Assembly: GCA_003021005.1 (NCBI GenBank)
Contig: PXRI01000043.1
Coordinates: 48,159-112,158, forward strand
Direction of reading: 5' to 3'
Origin: Halobacteriales archaeon QS_1_69_70
GTDB taxonomy: Archaea; Halobacteriota; Halobacteria; Halobacteriales; Haloarculaceae
DNA: 64,000 nucleotides
The notes beneath the pieces are model-generated. The model saw only the letters and a program-made list of their open reading frames with translations. It was not told where the DNA came from and made no database searches. The translations under genes and the position numbers were made by a program. Every line of letters begins with the position of its first letter. The first letter of the stretch is position 1. Positions 10,938 through 21,306 of the stretch are shown here, piece after piece.

Positions 10938-11957
10938 ATGGACGAAAACCCAACGCTCGCCCGCCGGCGGGTGCTAGCGGCCGGCGCGGCGACGCTCTTC
11001 GCGGGCCTCGCCGGGTGCAACGGCGGCGGGGAGTCGATCGAGCCCGGCCCGCCGACCGCCCAGGCCCCGACGAATACGGGCGTGCTCGTCCGCGCCGACA
11101 TGGCCCTGTTGGACCACGACGGGACCGAGCAGATCCTCGATGCCTACGGGGCCACCACGGACGGCGACGGGTCCGCGAACGGGCCCGGTGGCCCGGGCGG
11201 CGGCATCGACGCCGACCTGATCGCCGAGTTCGAGGGCCGGACCGGACTGGCCGCGGCCGACGCCGACGTCGTCGTGGTCTTCGCCGACCAGCCCCGCGGC
11301 GACTTCGCGGCCTACGTCGTCGAGGGCGGCTGGGACGAGTCGACCGTCGTCGAGTCGATCGAGTCCGCGACGGACCGGGAGTACGAAGCCCGCGATCACG
11401 AGGGCGGCACCGTCTACGAGCCGAGCGACGGTGGTGACGACGTTGACTACATCGGATACGTCGCCGACGGCCGGTACGCCATCGGGAGCGAGGCCGCCGT
11501 GGAGGCAGCCATCGAGACCGCCCGCGCCGACCGGGACTCCGTCGGCGGTTCGCTGAAGGCCGCCTTCGACGACGCGACCGATAGCCAGGCCGAGGGCACG
11601 ACCTACGTCACCGCGGCCACCGACGACCCCAGGGCGTACCTCCCGCCGGACGACAGCGACCGGGTGCCGGCGGCCGTCTCACTGGACGTCTACGAGCAAG
11701 CGAACGTCGGCACGGTCGCGTTCACGGCCGCCGAGAACAGCGTCGCCATCGACGCCGAACTCCGGGTCGACGACGAGAACACCGCCCGCGACATCGCGGA
11801 CTTCACCGTCGTCCTCAAGCAGGGCCTCGCCGGTCGGGCGGGCGACGCCGTCGCGGCGGAACTGCAGAACGTGACGGTCGAACAGGACGGCGACGTCGTC
11901 ACCATTGCCTACCGTGGCGACGTCGAAGGCGCGGCAGCCCTGGCCGGGTTCATCTAA
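10938..11957 (+). CDS. Tat/lipobox-containing haloarchaeal lipoprotein
   Basis: MDENPTLARRRVLAAGAATLFAGLAGCNGGG signal with LAGC lipobox. Confidence 0.7.
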   Translation: MDENPTLARRRVLAAGAATLFAGLAGCNGGGESIEPGPPTAQAPTNTGVLVRADMALLDHDGTEQILDAYGATTDGDGSANGPGGPGGGIDADLIAEFEGRTGLAAADADVVVVFADQPRGDFAAYVVEGGWDESTVVESIESATDREYEARDHEGGTVYEPSDGGDDVDYIGYVADGRYAIGSEAAVEAAIETARADRDSVGGSLKAAFDDATDSQAEGTTYVTAATDDPRAYLPPDDSDRVPAAVSLDVYEQANVGTVAFTAAENSVAIDAELRVDDENTARDIADFTVVLKQGLAGRAGDAVAAELQNVTVEQDGDVVTIAYRGDVEGAAALAGFI

Positions 11958-11958
11958 C

Positions 11959-13035
11959 GTGGGTGTACTTGCACTCCTCCGAAAGGAGGCGATCACGCTC
12001 CGGCGGAACCTCGGGCTGTTTTTCGTCCTCCTCGTGTTGGTGCCGGCGGCGCTGGCGGTCGCGACGTCCGTCTACCAGCAGACCATCCCGCAGGACATCC
12101 CCGTCGCCGTCGCGCCGGCCGACGACGCCACGACCGAATCCGACATGCGGCTCGTCCGCGGCGCGGTGAGCTTCTTCGCGACCCCCGTGGAGTACGACAG
12201 CCGGGCGGCCGCGGTCGAGGCGATGGAGCGCGAGGAGGTCTACATGGCGTTCGTCGTGCCACCGAACCTCACCGACGACGACGCCAACGTGACGGTCACC
12301 GTCGTCACGGACGCCGCGAACGCGCCGCTTTCGGACCCCGCGGAGCTGGCGTTCGAGACCTTAGAGCGGCAGTTCGACAGCGTCTTCCCGGCGACCGTCA
12401 CGCTCGAAGAGGAATCGGTTGGCACAGAGCGCACGCTCTCGGAGTTCATGGTGCCCTCGGCGCTTTTTGCCCTGGTCGTCCTCTACGCCCTGGTGTATCT
12501 GCCCTACCAGGTGCGGGAGGAGCGTCGCGTCATGGATCGGCTCCGGACCGAGACACGGCTCGAACTCGTGGTCGCGAACAAGCTCCTGTTCTACGGCGTC
12601 CTCGTCGTCGTACCCGCCGCGACGGTGTCGGCCGCCGCCCGCTACTACGGCTACGGCTTCGACGCCCTGGGCGTCGAGACGCTCGCGGTGCTCGGGCTCT
12701 CCTTTCTGTACATGGCCGCCGCCGGGCTCGCGGTCCTGTTCTTCATGCGGCTCCGGCAGGCGGCGGTGTTCGTGAACCTGGGGCTCGCCGTCGGCGTCCT
12801 GACGCTTTCGGGCCTCATCTACCCCGTCGGCTTCTACTCGGCCGTCCGGAAGCAGCTCTCGCGGGCGCTGCCGACCCACTACTCGCTCGTCACGCTCCGC
12901 GGCACGTTGCTCCGCGGCCACTCGCTGTCGTTCCACGAGGAGCATCTGACCTGGCTGGCCGCGACGACCCTCGCCGCCCTCCTGGTGCTCGCGGTCGCGA
13001 TCCGGCACTACGAGCGGGGTGGCGTCCATGCCTGA
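11959..13035 (+). CDS. ABC-2 type transporter permease
   Basis: GTG start; RKEAITLRRNLGLFFVLLVLVPAALAV plus TM cluster; followed by ATPase. Confidence 0.8.
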   Translation: MGVLALLRKEAITLRRNLGLFFVLLVLVPAALAVATSVYQQTIPQDIPVAVAPADDATTESDMRLVRGAVSFFATPVEYDSRAAAVEAMEREEVYMAFVVPPNLTDDDANVTVTVVTDAANAPLSDPAELAFETLERQFDSVFPATVTLEEESVGTERTLSEFMVPSALFALVVLYALVYLPYQVREERRVMDRLRTETRLELVVANKLLFYGVLVVVPAATVSAAARYYGYGFDALGVETLAVLGLSFLYMAAAGLAVLFFMRLRQAAVFVNLGLAVGVLTLSGLIYPVGFYSAVRKQLSRALPTHYSLVTLRGTLLRGHSLSFHEEHLTWLAATTLAALLVLAVAIRHYERGGVHA

Positions 13036-13690
13036 GGCCGGCTTCCGCATCGCGGGCGTGACCAAGCGGTACGGGTCCGTGACCGCGCTGTCGGACGTCT
13101 CGCTCACCGTCTCGCCCGGGCGTCTCCACGGCCTCGTCGGCCCGAACGGCTCCGGGAAGACCACACTGTTCCACGTCCTGTCCGGGCTGGCCCGACCGAC
13201 CGACGGCCGGGTGGGCCGCCCTGACGCGAGCGTCGGCGTGGGGTTCCAGACGCCGCGGTTCTACCCGGACCTCACGGTCCGGGAGAACCTCCGGGTGTTC
13301 CGCTCGTTCGCCGCAGATCCGCCGCCGGTCGACTGGACCGAGACGCTGCTTTCGGAACTCAGGCTCGAGCCGGCGGCCCACCGGCTGGCCGCCGATCTCT
13401 CCGGCGGGTTCCGCACCAAGCTCGACCTCGCGCTGGCGATGGTCAAGCGGCCGACGTTCCTGTTGCTCGACGAACCGCTGGCGGACGTCGACGACCACTC
13501 CAGGCGCCGGATCGTCTCCTTTCTGTCCGGCTACCCCGGCGAGGACCGCTGTGTCGTCGTCTCGACGCATTCCCTCGAGGCGTTCGCCGACGCCCTCGAA
13601 CGCGTGACGGTGCTGGTCGACGGGCGTGTCGAGTTCGACGGCCCCAGCGAGGACGACGCCCTCGCCCAGTACCGCGCCGCACTCGAGTAG
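13028..13690 (+). CDS. ABC transporter ATP-binding protein
   Basis: GPNGSGKTT Walker A, LSGGFRTKL signature, FLLLDEPLADVDD Walker B. Confidence 0.93.
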   Translation: MPEAGFRIAGVTKRYGSVTALSDVSLTVSPGRLHGLVGPNGSGKTTLFHVLSGLARPTDGRVGRPDASVGVGFQTPRFYPDLTVRENLRVFRSFAADPPPVDWTETLLSELRLEPAAHRLAADLSGGFRTKLDLALAMVKRPTFLLLDEPLADVDDHSRRRIVSFLSGYPGEDRCVVVSTHSLEAFADALERVTVLVDGRVEFDGPSEDDALAQYRAALE

Positions 13691-13738
13691 CGCCGGGGAG
13701 AGGCCATCGCTCTCCGGTCAGCGACCTGACGGCTGCCG

Positions 13739-14194
13739 CTATTCGCCGGACTCCCGGCGCCGGTACATGCCGTCGCCGACCCACTCGATGACCGCCTCGT
13801 CGTGCTGGTTGTAGCCGGTGAGTTTCGAGCGGACGTGGCCCATCTCGGGCCGGCTCTCGGAGGGCCGCGTTTCGAGGACCTCGATCTCGACCCGGAGCGT
13901 GTCCCCCGGCCGGACCGGCTCGATCCACTCCAAGTCCTCGACCCCGCTGGCGCCCATCGACGTCTCGGGGTCGAGGAACTCCTCGACCACGAGCCGCATG
14001 CACATCGCGGCGGTGTGCCAGCCCGAGGCGACGAGGCCCCCGAAGACCGAGTCCGCCGCGGCCGCCTCCTCGAGGTGGAACGGCTGGGGGTCGTACTGTT
14101 CGGCGAAGGCCGTGATCTCCTCGCGGTCGACCTCGTAGCGGCCCTCGAGCGCGTAGGTGTCGCCGGCCTCGAGGTCCTCGAAGTACCGTGGCAT
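13739..14194 (-). CDS. MaoC-family dehydratase
   Basis: MPRYFEDLEAGDTY...ITAFAEQYDPQPFHLEEAAAADSVFGGLVASGWHTAAM hotdog motif. Confidence 0.9.
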   Translation of the reverse strand: MPRYFEDLEAGDTYALEGRYEVDREEITAFAEQYDPQPFHLEEAAAADSVFGGLVASGWHTAAMCMRLVVEEFLDPETSMGASGVEDLEWIEPVRPGDTLRVEIEVLETRPSESRPEMGHVRSKLTGYNQHDEAVIEWVGDGMYRRRESGE

Positions 14195-14414
14195 TGGGTG
14201 GTGGTCGGGTCGGGCGGTAAAAAACCCGGCCCATCCGTCGGTGTCGGGTGGCCACGAACCCGTCCCTCGGCGTCGGGTGGGTACGTCCCCGTCCCTCGGT
14301 GTCGGCTGGTCACGTTCCCGTCGCGTTCGGGCTACGGATGGGGTTCCACACAGACGGTACCGGTTTCCGGCAGCGCCACCGAGTTTATGCTCGGCCGCCC
14401 CGAACCCGGGGCCA

Positions 14415-16391
14415 GTGAGCACGCGCACGAGCGCTCTCGATTCGCTCATCTTCGGCGTCGACGTCCAGAGCGGCGACGTCAGGGGCGAGGCGCCCTCCTA
14501 CGCCGTCGTCGCGCTCGACGGCGAGTCGGTCGACCGCGACGTGGTCAGCCGCCGGAAGCTCCGCCGCCGGATCCAGGCCGAGGAGCCGGCCATCGTCGCG
14601 ACGGACAACACCTTCGAACTCGCCGCGGACAAGGAGGCCCTGGTGGGGTTCCTCCGGGAGTTGCCGGGCGGAACGACGCTCGTCCAGGTGACCGGCGACG
14701 AGCGGCCGGAGCCGCTCTCGCGGGTCGCGGCCCGCCACGGCGTCCCCTACGGGAAGGCGCCGATGCAGGAGGCCGAAGCCGCCGCGCGGCTGGCCGCCCG
14801 GAACGTCGGCTACGAGGTGTCGGCCTTCACCGACACCACCGAGGTCAAGGTCGCCCGCGGCCGGACGACGGGCGGTGGCGGGTGGAGCGAGGACCGGCTC
14901 ACCCGCCGGATCCACGGCTCGGTGAAGCGGACGGCCCGCGAGGTCGAATCCGACCTCGACGACGCCGGCCTCGCGTACGACCGCGACGTCACCGAGAAGT
15001 ACGGCGGGTTCTCCCGGGCCGTCTTCGAGGTCGAGGCGACGCCGGAGGAGCTGCCGGTGTCGGCCCGGCGGTCCGGCGACATCCGGATCGAGGTCGAGCG
15101 GGAGCGCCGCGAGGGCATCGAGTACCGGCCGCTCGCCACCCGACGGGACCACGTCGTCGTCGGCATCGATCCCGGGACGACGACGGCGGTGGCGCTTCTG
15201 GATTTGGATGGCGACGTCCTCGACGTCTGGTCGACTCGAACGGCCGACACCGCCGCGGTCATCGAGTGGATCATCGAACACGGCCGGCCCGTCCTGGTGG
15301 CGGCCGACGTCACGCCGATGCCGGAGACCGTCGAGAAGATCCGGCGGAGCTTCGACGCCGGCGCATGGGTGCCCGACGTCGACCTCCCGGTCGACGAGAA
15401 GCTCCACCGGACCCGCGAACACCCCACCGACAACGATCACGAGCGGGACGCCCTGGCGGCGGCGCTTTTCGCCTTCGACGACCGCGAGGACCAGTTCGAT
15501 CGGATCACCGCCAGGACGCCGGCGCCGCTGAACCGCGGGGAGGTCATCGCCGGCGTCGTCGGGAGCGACGAGAGCGTCGAGTCGGTGGTTTCCGACCTCG
15601 CCGACGACGAGGAGGGCGACGAGGAGTCGACCGAACACGACCCCCGGGAACCGTCCGCTGAGGAGAAGGAGATAAAGCGGCTGGAGGCCCGCGTCGGCCG
15701 GCTCGAGGACCACGTCGAGGACCTCGAGGACACCGTCCGCCGGAAGGACGACCGCATCGAGGAGCTGGAGACGGAGCTGTCGGACGCCCGCCGCGAGGAG
15801 CGTCGGGAGGCTCGCGAGCGCCGGGAGGTCACCCGGCTCCAACGGGACAACGAGCGGCTAAAGCGGGAGCTGGCCGAGGCCGAGGCTGCCACCGAGCAGC
15901 TCGACGACAAGCTCGAGCGCCTGAAGGAGCTGTGGAAGCTCGACCACTCGAACTTCGCCGACGTGGCCGCCGAGCGGCAGGACCTGGTCCCGGTCAAGCC
16001 CGTCGAGCAGTTCACGACCGACGCCATCGAGGCCGCCGACGAGACCTACGGCATCGCGGCCGGCGACGTCGTCTACCTCCGGGACGCAAGCGGCGCCGGC
16101 CGGTCGACGGCCCGCCTGCTCGCCGACATGGGGCCGCGGCTCGTCCTCCGGGAGGGCGGGCTCTCCGAGCAGGCCGACCGGGTGCTGTTCGAGGCGGAGG
16201 TGCCGGTCGCGCCCGCCGAGGAGGCGACCATCCGGGAGATAGACGAACTCGCGGTCACCCGCGAGGGCGACGTCGAGGCGGCCATCGCCGGCTGGAAGGA
16301 CCGCGCCGAACGCCGCCGCCGCGAGCGGAAGGCCGAGGAGCTGGATCGGCTCATCAGCGAACACCGGGCCAGGGACACAGACGGGGACTGA
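14415..16391 (+). CDS. DUF460 protein (RNase H-like fold with C-terminal coiled coil)
   Basis: GTG start; SLIFGVDVQSGDVRGEAPSYAVVALD, VVVGIDPGTTTAVALLDLDG, charged coiled coil. Confidence 0.85.
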   Translation: MSTRTSALDSLIFGVDVQSGDVRGEAPSYAVVALDGESVDRDVVSRRKLRRRIQAEEPAIVATDNTFELAADKEALVGFLRELPGGTTLVQVTGDERPEPLSRVAARHGVPYGKAPMQEAEAAARLAARNVGYEVSAFTDTTEVKVARGRTTGGGGWSEDRLTRRIHGSVKRTAREVESDLDDAGLAYDRDVTEKYGGFSRAVFEVEATPEELPVSARRSGDIRIEVERERREGIEYRPLATRRDHVVVGIDPGTTTAVALLDLDGDVLDVWSTRTADTAAVIEWIIEHGRPVLVAADVTPMPETVEKIRRSFDAGAWVPDVDLPVDEKLHRTREHPTDNDHERDALAAALFAFDDREDQFDRITARTPAPLNRGEVIAGVVGSDESVESVVSDLADDEEGDEESTEHDPREPSAEEKEIKRLEARVGRLEDHVEDLEDTVRRKDDRIEELETELSDARREERREARERREVTRLQRDNERLKRELAEAEAATEQLDDKLERLKELWKLDHSNFADVAAERQDLVPVKPVEQFTTDAIEAADETYGIAAGDVVYLRDASGAGRSTARLLADMGPRLVLREGGLSEQADRVLFEAEVPVAPAEEATIREIDELAVTREGDVEAAIAGWKDRAERRRRERKAEELDRLISEHRARDTDGD

Positions 16392-16435
16392 CCACGACCG
16401 GAGCGCTTTTGCGTACAGATGGAGTCGCCTCGACC

Positions 16436-16663
16436 ATGCTACCCATCCAGTTCGGCATCCCCGGCGGCCCGGAGATACTGATTTTCCTGCTTATCGGCCC
16501 GGTCATCGCGGTCGCGCTCGCGTACTACATCTACACGGACGCGGAGAAGCGCGGCGAGGACAACGGGGCGCTGTGGGCAGTTGTGGCTGGCCTCGCATCC
16601 ATCGTCGCGTCCCCCATCGGCGGGCTGATCGTCCTGTTCGTGTACGTGCTCCAGCGCGAGTAG
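16436..16663 (+). CDS. small two-TM membrane protein
   Basis: MLPIQFGIPGGPEILIFLLIGPVIAVALAYYIYTDAEKRG... Confidence 0.65.
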   Translation: MLPIQFGIPGGPEILIFLLIGPVIAVALAYYIYTDAEKRGEDNGALWAVVAGLASIVASPIGGLIVLFVYVLQRE

Positions 16664-16693
16664 ACCCGTCCGAGCCCCGGGCGCGACCGCCGA

Positions 16694-16903
16694 TTAGAAC
16701 AGGTCCTCGTACTCCATCCCCATCGACCGGAGGAACGACTCCATGAGCCCGTGGCCCACGAGGGCGTAGCCGAGGGCCACGGCGAGCGCCCCGACGGCGG
16801 CCCGCCGGTTCTCCCGGGCGAGGATGAGAAAGCCGACGACGAGCGCCACGAGGCCGGCGATGCCGGTCTCGCCGAGGGTCTTCTTCGCGACGTCTCCGTC
16901 CAT
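16694..16903 (-). CDS. small membrane protein
   Basis: MDGDVAKKTLGETGIAGLVALVVGFLILARENRRAAVG... Confidence 0.6.
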   Translation of the reverse strand: MDGDVAKKTLGETGIAGLVALVVGFLILARENRRAAVGALAVALGYALVGHGLMESFLRSMGMEYEDLF

Positions 16904-17269
16904 ACCGTCGAATGTGAGCGATGCGATAAAAGGGATTTGCTCGGTCCAGGGGTGTGCGTCTGGGGGAAGACAACTCGGCATGCCGACTGGGGCGGAATTA
17001 CGAAGCATCCCTTAGCGAGTAGAGAGAGCGAGCTATTCACCCGCGGCGAGGGCGTGGCGCGAGCAAAATAGAGAGATACTGGAATAAGTGCGCGCTGGGA
17101 GCGACGAGCATCCGCGAGCGCGCCGGCAGGCGCGCGAGCGGTTCACCGTCGGCGACCGAAGGGAGCCGACGGGGCGGTAGTTTTTCCCCAAGTTTTTGCG
17201 AGCGAGTGGCTCCCCGCAGCGCGCCGGAGGCGCGCGAGGAAGCCCGAGCGAGTAAAAAGTGGGGGTTCC

Positions 17270-18373
17270 CTAAAACTCGTCACACACCGGGATGCCGACG
17301 GTCCCGTAGTCGTCCATCGAGGCGATGACGTCGGGGACGTCTTCGAGGGAGACGGTCTCGGAGACGATCCTCCCGGGCTCGATCTTACCCCGCTCCATCA
17401 TCGCGAAAATCTCCTCGTACTCGTGGGGCGGCATGCCGAAGGAGCCGACGAACTCGCGTTCGTCCATCACGATGGTGTCGACCGGGAGCGAAACCTCGCC
17501 TTCCTCCTCGCTGGTGGTGAGGCCGATCTGGAGGTTCTGGCCGCCCTTGCAGAGCGAGTTCACCGAGTTGCGACAGGTCTCGGCGACGCCGAGGGCGTCG
17601 ACGCTGATCTCCACGCCCCGGCTGGACTCGGTGTGGCCCTTGACGGCCTGCGGGACGTCCTGGACCGCGGTGACGTCGACCGTCTCGTCGGCGCCGAGCG
17701 CTTCGGCCTTCGCGAGCTTGTCCTCGGCGAGGTCGACGGCGATGACGTTCGCGCCGAGGGCGTCGGCGATGTGGACGGCCGATAGCCCCACGCCGCCGCA
17801 GCCGTGGACGGCGACCCAGTCGCCGGGCGTGACGTCGACGCGGTGGACGAGGCCGTGGAACGCGGTCGCAAAGCGGCAGCCGAGGCCGGCGACGTCGACC
17901 GGGTCGACGCCGTCGGGGAGCTTGATGACGTTGTGGTCGGCGTTCCGGACGGGGAACGCCTCGGCGAAGGCGCCGGGCTGGAATGAGACGAACCCGAGCG
18001 GGATGACCCGCTCGCAGATGTTCGCCCGGCCCTGCTTGCAGTACCGGCAGGTGCCATCGCTGAGGTTGAACGGGACGCAGACGCGGTCGCCAACGCTCAG
18101 GTCCTCGACGTCCTCGCCGATCTCCGTGATGACGCCGACGGGCTCGTGCCCGAAGATGAGCCCCGGCGTCGGCATGACGCCGACCCAGTCCCAGTCGCCC
18201 TGCCAGGCGTGCCAGTCGGACCGGCAGATGCCGCAGGCCTCCGTCTCGACGACGATGCCGGCCGGGTCCGGCTCCGGTCTCTCGACCTGCTCTACCTCCA
18301 TCTTCTCGCCGACCTCCTCGAAGACGACGGCGCGCATCGTCTCCGCTTCCTGTTCGGGTTCGGCCGTGCTCAT
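17270..18373 (-). CDS. zinc-dependent alcohol dehydrogenase (MDR family)
   Basis: ACGICRSDWHAWQGDW, FGHEPVGVI, CRYCKQGRANIC, GCGGVGLSAV. Confidence 0.9.
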   Translation of the reverse strand: MSTAEPEQEAETMRAVVFEEVGEKMEVEQVERPEPDPAGIVVETEACGICRSDWHAWQGDWDWVGVMPTPGLIFGHEPVGVITEIGEDVEDLSVGDRVCVPFNLSDGTCRYCKQGRANICERVIPLGFVSFQPGAFAEAFPVRNADHNVIKLPDGVDPVDVAGLGCRFATAFHGLVHRVDVTPGDWVAVHGCGGVGLSAVHIADALGANVIAVDLAEDKLAKAEALGADETVDVTAVQDVPQAVKGHTESSRGVEISVDALGVAETCRNSVNSLCKGGQNLQIGLTTSEEEGEVSLPVDTIVMDEREFVGSFGMPPHEYEEIFAMMERGKIEPGRIVSETVSLEDVPDVIASMDDYGTVGIPVCDEF

Positions 18374-18540
18374 GACGCCCGAACACTGCCCTTCCATCCC
18401 ATTAACTGTTGGCACCGCACACGCCCGTAGACCGGGCCGCCGTCTACACGCACCGACGATGCCACGGTGACGGTCGCATTCGCCGGCACGCCGCTGACCG
18501 ATACGGCGGCGTCGAATCCCGGGCCGGACCCTGCACAGCG

Positions 18541-18547
18541 CTTAAAC
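18541..18547 (+). promoter_or_regulatory. TATA-like box (CTTAAAC) for eIF1A
   Basis: About 27 bp upstream of ATG at 18571, fitting leaderless haloarchaeal transcripts. Confidence 0.4.
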
Positions 18548-18570
18548 GGTTCCCTGCCGAACCGCCGCCC

Positions 18571-18864
18571 ATGAGTGACAACGAGGGACGGACGAACCTC
18601 CGGATGCCCGACGACGACGAGGTGTTCGCCGTCGTCACGAACATGCTCGGCGCCAACCGGGTGACAGTCCGGTGTATGGACGGGACGGAACGCACCGCCC
18701 GCATCCCCGGACGGATGCAGAAACGCATCTGGATCCGGGAGGACGACATCGTCCTCGTCGAGCCGTGGGACTGGCAGGACGAGAAGGCTGACGTCGTCTG
18801 GCGGTACGAGAAAGGGGACGCCGACCAGCTCCGCCAGGAGGGCCACATCCAGGGGAGCGTCTGA
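18571..18864 (+). CDS. eif1A: translation initiation factor aIF-1A
   Basis: [54 protein letters not shown]. Confidence 0.95.
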   Translation: MSDNEGRTNLRMPDDDEVFAVVTNMLGANRVTVRCMDGTERTARIPGRMQKRIWIREDDIVLVEPWDWQDEKADVVWRYEKGDADQLRQEGHIQGSV

Positions 18865-19093
18865 CCGCCGCCGGCATCCGTCGAATCCGTCCCCCCGGCC
18901 GCTTTCCGAGACGTCACTCGTCGACTCGCTGCCCCCCGCCCGTCGGTCCTCTCACTCGCCGTCGTTCTCGCCCGACCCGTTTCCCACTGGACGTCGTTCT
19001 CGCCCGATACGGTTCCGACTATTCGTCGCTCGCGCACGTCCTCCGTTCCGAGGACCGGTGACGCTTTCCGTCGACGTCGCGTACGTCGACCGG

Positions 19094-19966
19094 ATGACCG
19101 AGGAGTACGGCCTGCTCGAGGTCGCCGACGACGCGGCCGTCGGCGACGAGTGGGAGGAACTCGACGTCACCGACACCGAGGCCGACCGCATCGCCCGCCG
19201 GCAGGACCGGGAGTTCCTCGAGTTCCGCAAGCGGATCACGAACACCGAGCAGTTCAAGGTCACCGACTCGGTGTTCGACGACGCCACCCTCGGCGCCCTC
19301 TACAAGCTCGTCCAGGACGGCCACGTCGACGCCTTCGGCGGCCCCATCTCGACCGGCAAGGAGGCCAACATCTACACCGCCCTGGGGCCGGACGCCGAGG
19401 TGGCGGTGAAGGTCTACCGCATCAACGCCTCAGACTTCCGGCAGATGCGGGAGTACCTCGACGGCGACCCCCGGTTCGAGGGCATCGGCGACGACAAGAA
19501 GAAGGTCGTCGTCGCCTGGACGACGAAGGAGTACGCCAACCTCGAGCGCGCACACAGTGCCGGCGTCCGGGTCCCCACGCCCATCGCGGTCGAGCGGAAC
19601 GTCCTCGTGATGGAGTACCTCGGCGGCGCCGAGGACCGCGCCAAGCGCCTCAACGAGGTCACCGTCGAGAACCCCGAGACGGCCTACCAGGTCGTCCGGG
19701 AGTACGCCCGCCGGCTGTACCGCGCCGGCCTGGTCCACGGCGACCTCTCGGAGTACAACCTCGTCGTCCACGAGGGGGAACTCTGCGTGCTCGACCTCGG
19801 CCAGGCCGTCACCGTCCACCACCCGAACAGCCGCGATTTCCTGAAGCGGGACTGCCACAACGTCGCCGCGTTCTTCCGCCGGCAGGGCCTGGAGGTGGGC
19901 GACGAGGAGATGGTGGAGTACGTTACGGAGCCGGAGCCGGAGCCGTCCGGGGACCTCGAGGACTGA
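19094..19966 (+). CDS. rio1: RIO1-type serine protein kinase
   Basis: GGPISTGKEANIYTAL, VLVMEYLGG, LVHGDLSEYNLVV, CVLDLGQAVTVHHPN; upstream in-frame alternative start at 19058. Confidence 0.92.
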   Translation: MTEEYGLLEVADDAAVGDEWEELDVTDTEADRIARRQDREFLEFRKRITNTEQFKVTDSVFDDATLGALYKLVQDGHVDAFGGPISTGKEANIYTALGPDAEVAVKVYRINASDFRQMREYLDGDPRFEGIGDDKKKVVVAWTTKEYANLERAHSAGVRVPTPIAVERNVLVMEYLGGAEDRAKRLNEVTVENPETAYQVVREYARRLYRAGLVHGDLSEYNLVVHEGELCVLDLGQAVTVHHPNSRDFLKRDCHNVAAFFRRQGLEVGDEEMVEYVTEPEPEPSGDLED

Positions 19967-20029
19967 CGGTAGGTCGGTCGAGCGCGGTATCGATTTCCCG
20001 CAATCTACACCCCGATTGCCCTCCCGGCG

Positions 20030-20165
20030 CTCGTGACGCCGCGGCTCGCGGCTCGCTCCGCTCACCGCTCGCTCGTTCGGCGGCGCTCTCGTCGGCCGCA
20101 CCGCCCGGCTCGCGGCTCGCTCCGCTCACCGCTCGCCCCTTCCGAGGCGCTCCCGCTGGTCGCGC
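20030..20165. repeat. imperfect tandem GC-rich intergenic repeat (CTCGCGGCTCGCTCCGCTCACCGCTCGC...)
   Basis: Two adjacent imperfect copies; similar material at window positions 1-110. Confidence 0.55.
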
Positions 20166-20209
20166 CTCGCGCCCGAGCCTTCTTCTCTACCGTCCACGAA
20201 GCCCCGGAC

Positions 20210-20722
20210 ATGAAGCTCGGCGTCATCTCGGACACCCACGACAACGTCCCGGCGGTCGAGGCGGCGATGGACCGTTTCGAGGCGGCTGACGTGGACGCCC
20301 TGATCCACTGCGGCGACTTCGTCGCGCCGCCGGTCATCCCCCACCTCGACCTGGAGGGGGTGTCCGTTCACGCGGTCCGCGGGAACAACGACGGCGAACG
20401 CGAGGGCCTCCGGGACGCCTTCGACTCGCTCGACGGCGGGACGCTGCACGGCCGGTTCGCCGACCTCGCGTTCGACGGCGTCGACGTCGCGGTGCTGCAC
20501 GGCGAACAGCGGCCGGTCATCGAGGCGCTCGCGGCCTCGGGCGAGTACGACTACGTGTGTCACGGCCACTGGCACGTCCGCGAAGAGCGGTCGGTCGGCG
20601 ACGCGACGGTGCTCAACCCCGGCGCCCACTTCCCGACCGTTGGCGAGGCCCACCGCACGGTCGCCATCGTGGACACCCGCCGTGACGACGTGGAGTTCCT
20701 GGACGTCGACGCGTCTGTATGA
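20210..20722 (+). CDS. YfcE/MJ0936-type metallophosphoesterase
   Basis: GVISDTHDN, IHCGDF, VRGNNDGER, VCHGHWHV, LNPGA. Confidence 0.92.
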   Translation: MKLGVISDTHDNVPAVEAAMDRFEAADVDALIHCGDFVAPPVIPHLDLEGVSVHAVRGNNDGEREGLRDAFDSLDGGTLHGRFADLAFDGVDVAVLHGEQRPVIEALAASGEYDYVCHGHWHVREERSVGDATVLNPGAHFPTVGEAHRTVAIVDTRRDDVEFLDVDASV

Positions 20723-21213
20723 CCGTGGACGTCCGGACGGCGACGGCGGAGGACCTCGCGGCCGTCGAGGCGGTGGCGCGGGACGCGTGGTACGCCGCCT
20801 ACGGCGGGTTCCTCGAACCACGGAGCGTCGAGGCCGGTCTCGCACAGTCCTACGACGAGGACGTCCTGGCGACGGCGGTCGCGCACGACGCCATCGAGTT
20901 CCTGGTCGCCGAACTGGACGGCGAGGTGGTCGGGTTCGCCAGCGCCGAGCGGACCTGGACCGACGAGGTGGAACTCCACACGCTGTACGTCAACCCCGAC
21001 CGCTGGGGCGAGGGGGTCGGCTCGGCGTTGCTCGAGGTGGTCGAGGCGTGGGCGACCGACCAGGACGTCGACCGCGTCGTCGCCGCCGTCTTCGCCGACA
21101 ACGCCGTCGGCCGCGGGTTCCTCGAGGCGCGAGAGTTTGAGCAAGGCCAGGCGGCGAAGGGCGAGGTCGCCGGGGAACTGCACGACGAGTACGAGTACGA
21201 GCGGTCGCTGTGA
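20719..21213 (+). CDS. GNAT family N-acetyltransferase
   Basis: VELHTLYVNPDRWGEGVGSALLEVVEAWA. Confidence 0.88.
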   Translation: MTVDVRTATAEDLAAVEAVARDAWYAAYGGFLEPRSVEAGLAQSYDEDVLATAVAHDAIEFLVAELDGEVVGFASAERTWTDEVELHTLYVNPDRWGEGVGSALLEVVEAWATDQDVDRVVAAVFADNAVGRGFLEAREFEQGQAAKGEVAGELHDEYEYERSL

Positions 21214-21277
21214 GGGCGGTTGCTCGCGGCGCGGCCCCGTCTCCGCCGCGAAACACCGCCGGAGCGGTCAGCGAACG

Positions 21278-21284
21278 CTTAAAA
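21278..21284 (+). promoter_or_regulatory. TATA-like box (CTTAAAA)
   Basis: About 26 bp upstream of ATG at 21307. Confidence 0.4.
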
Positions 21285-21306
21285 GGCGGCCTGCCCAAGC
21301 GGGCGT

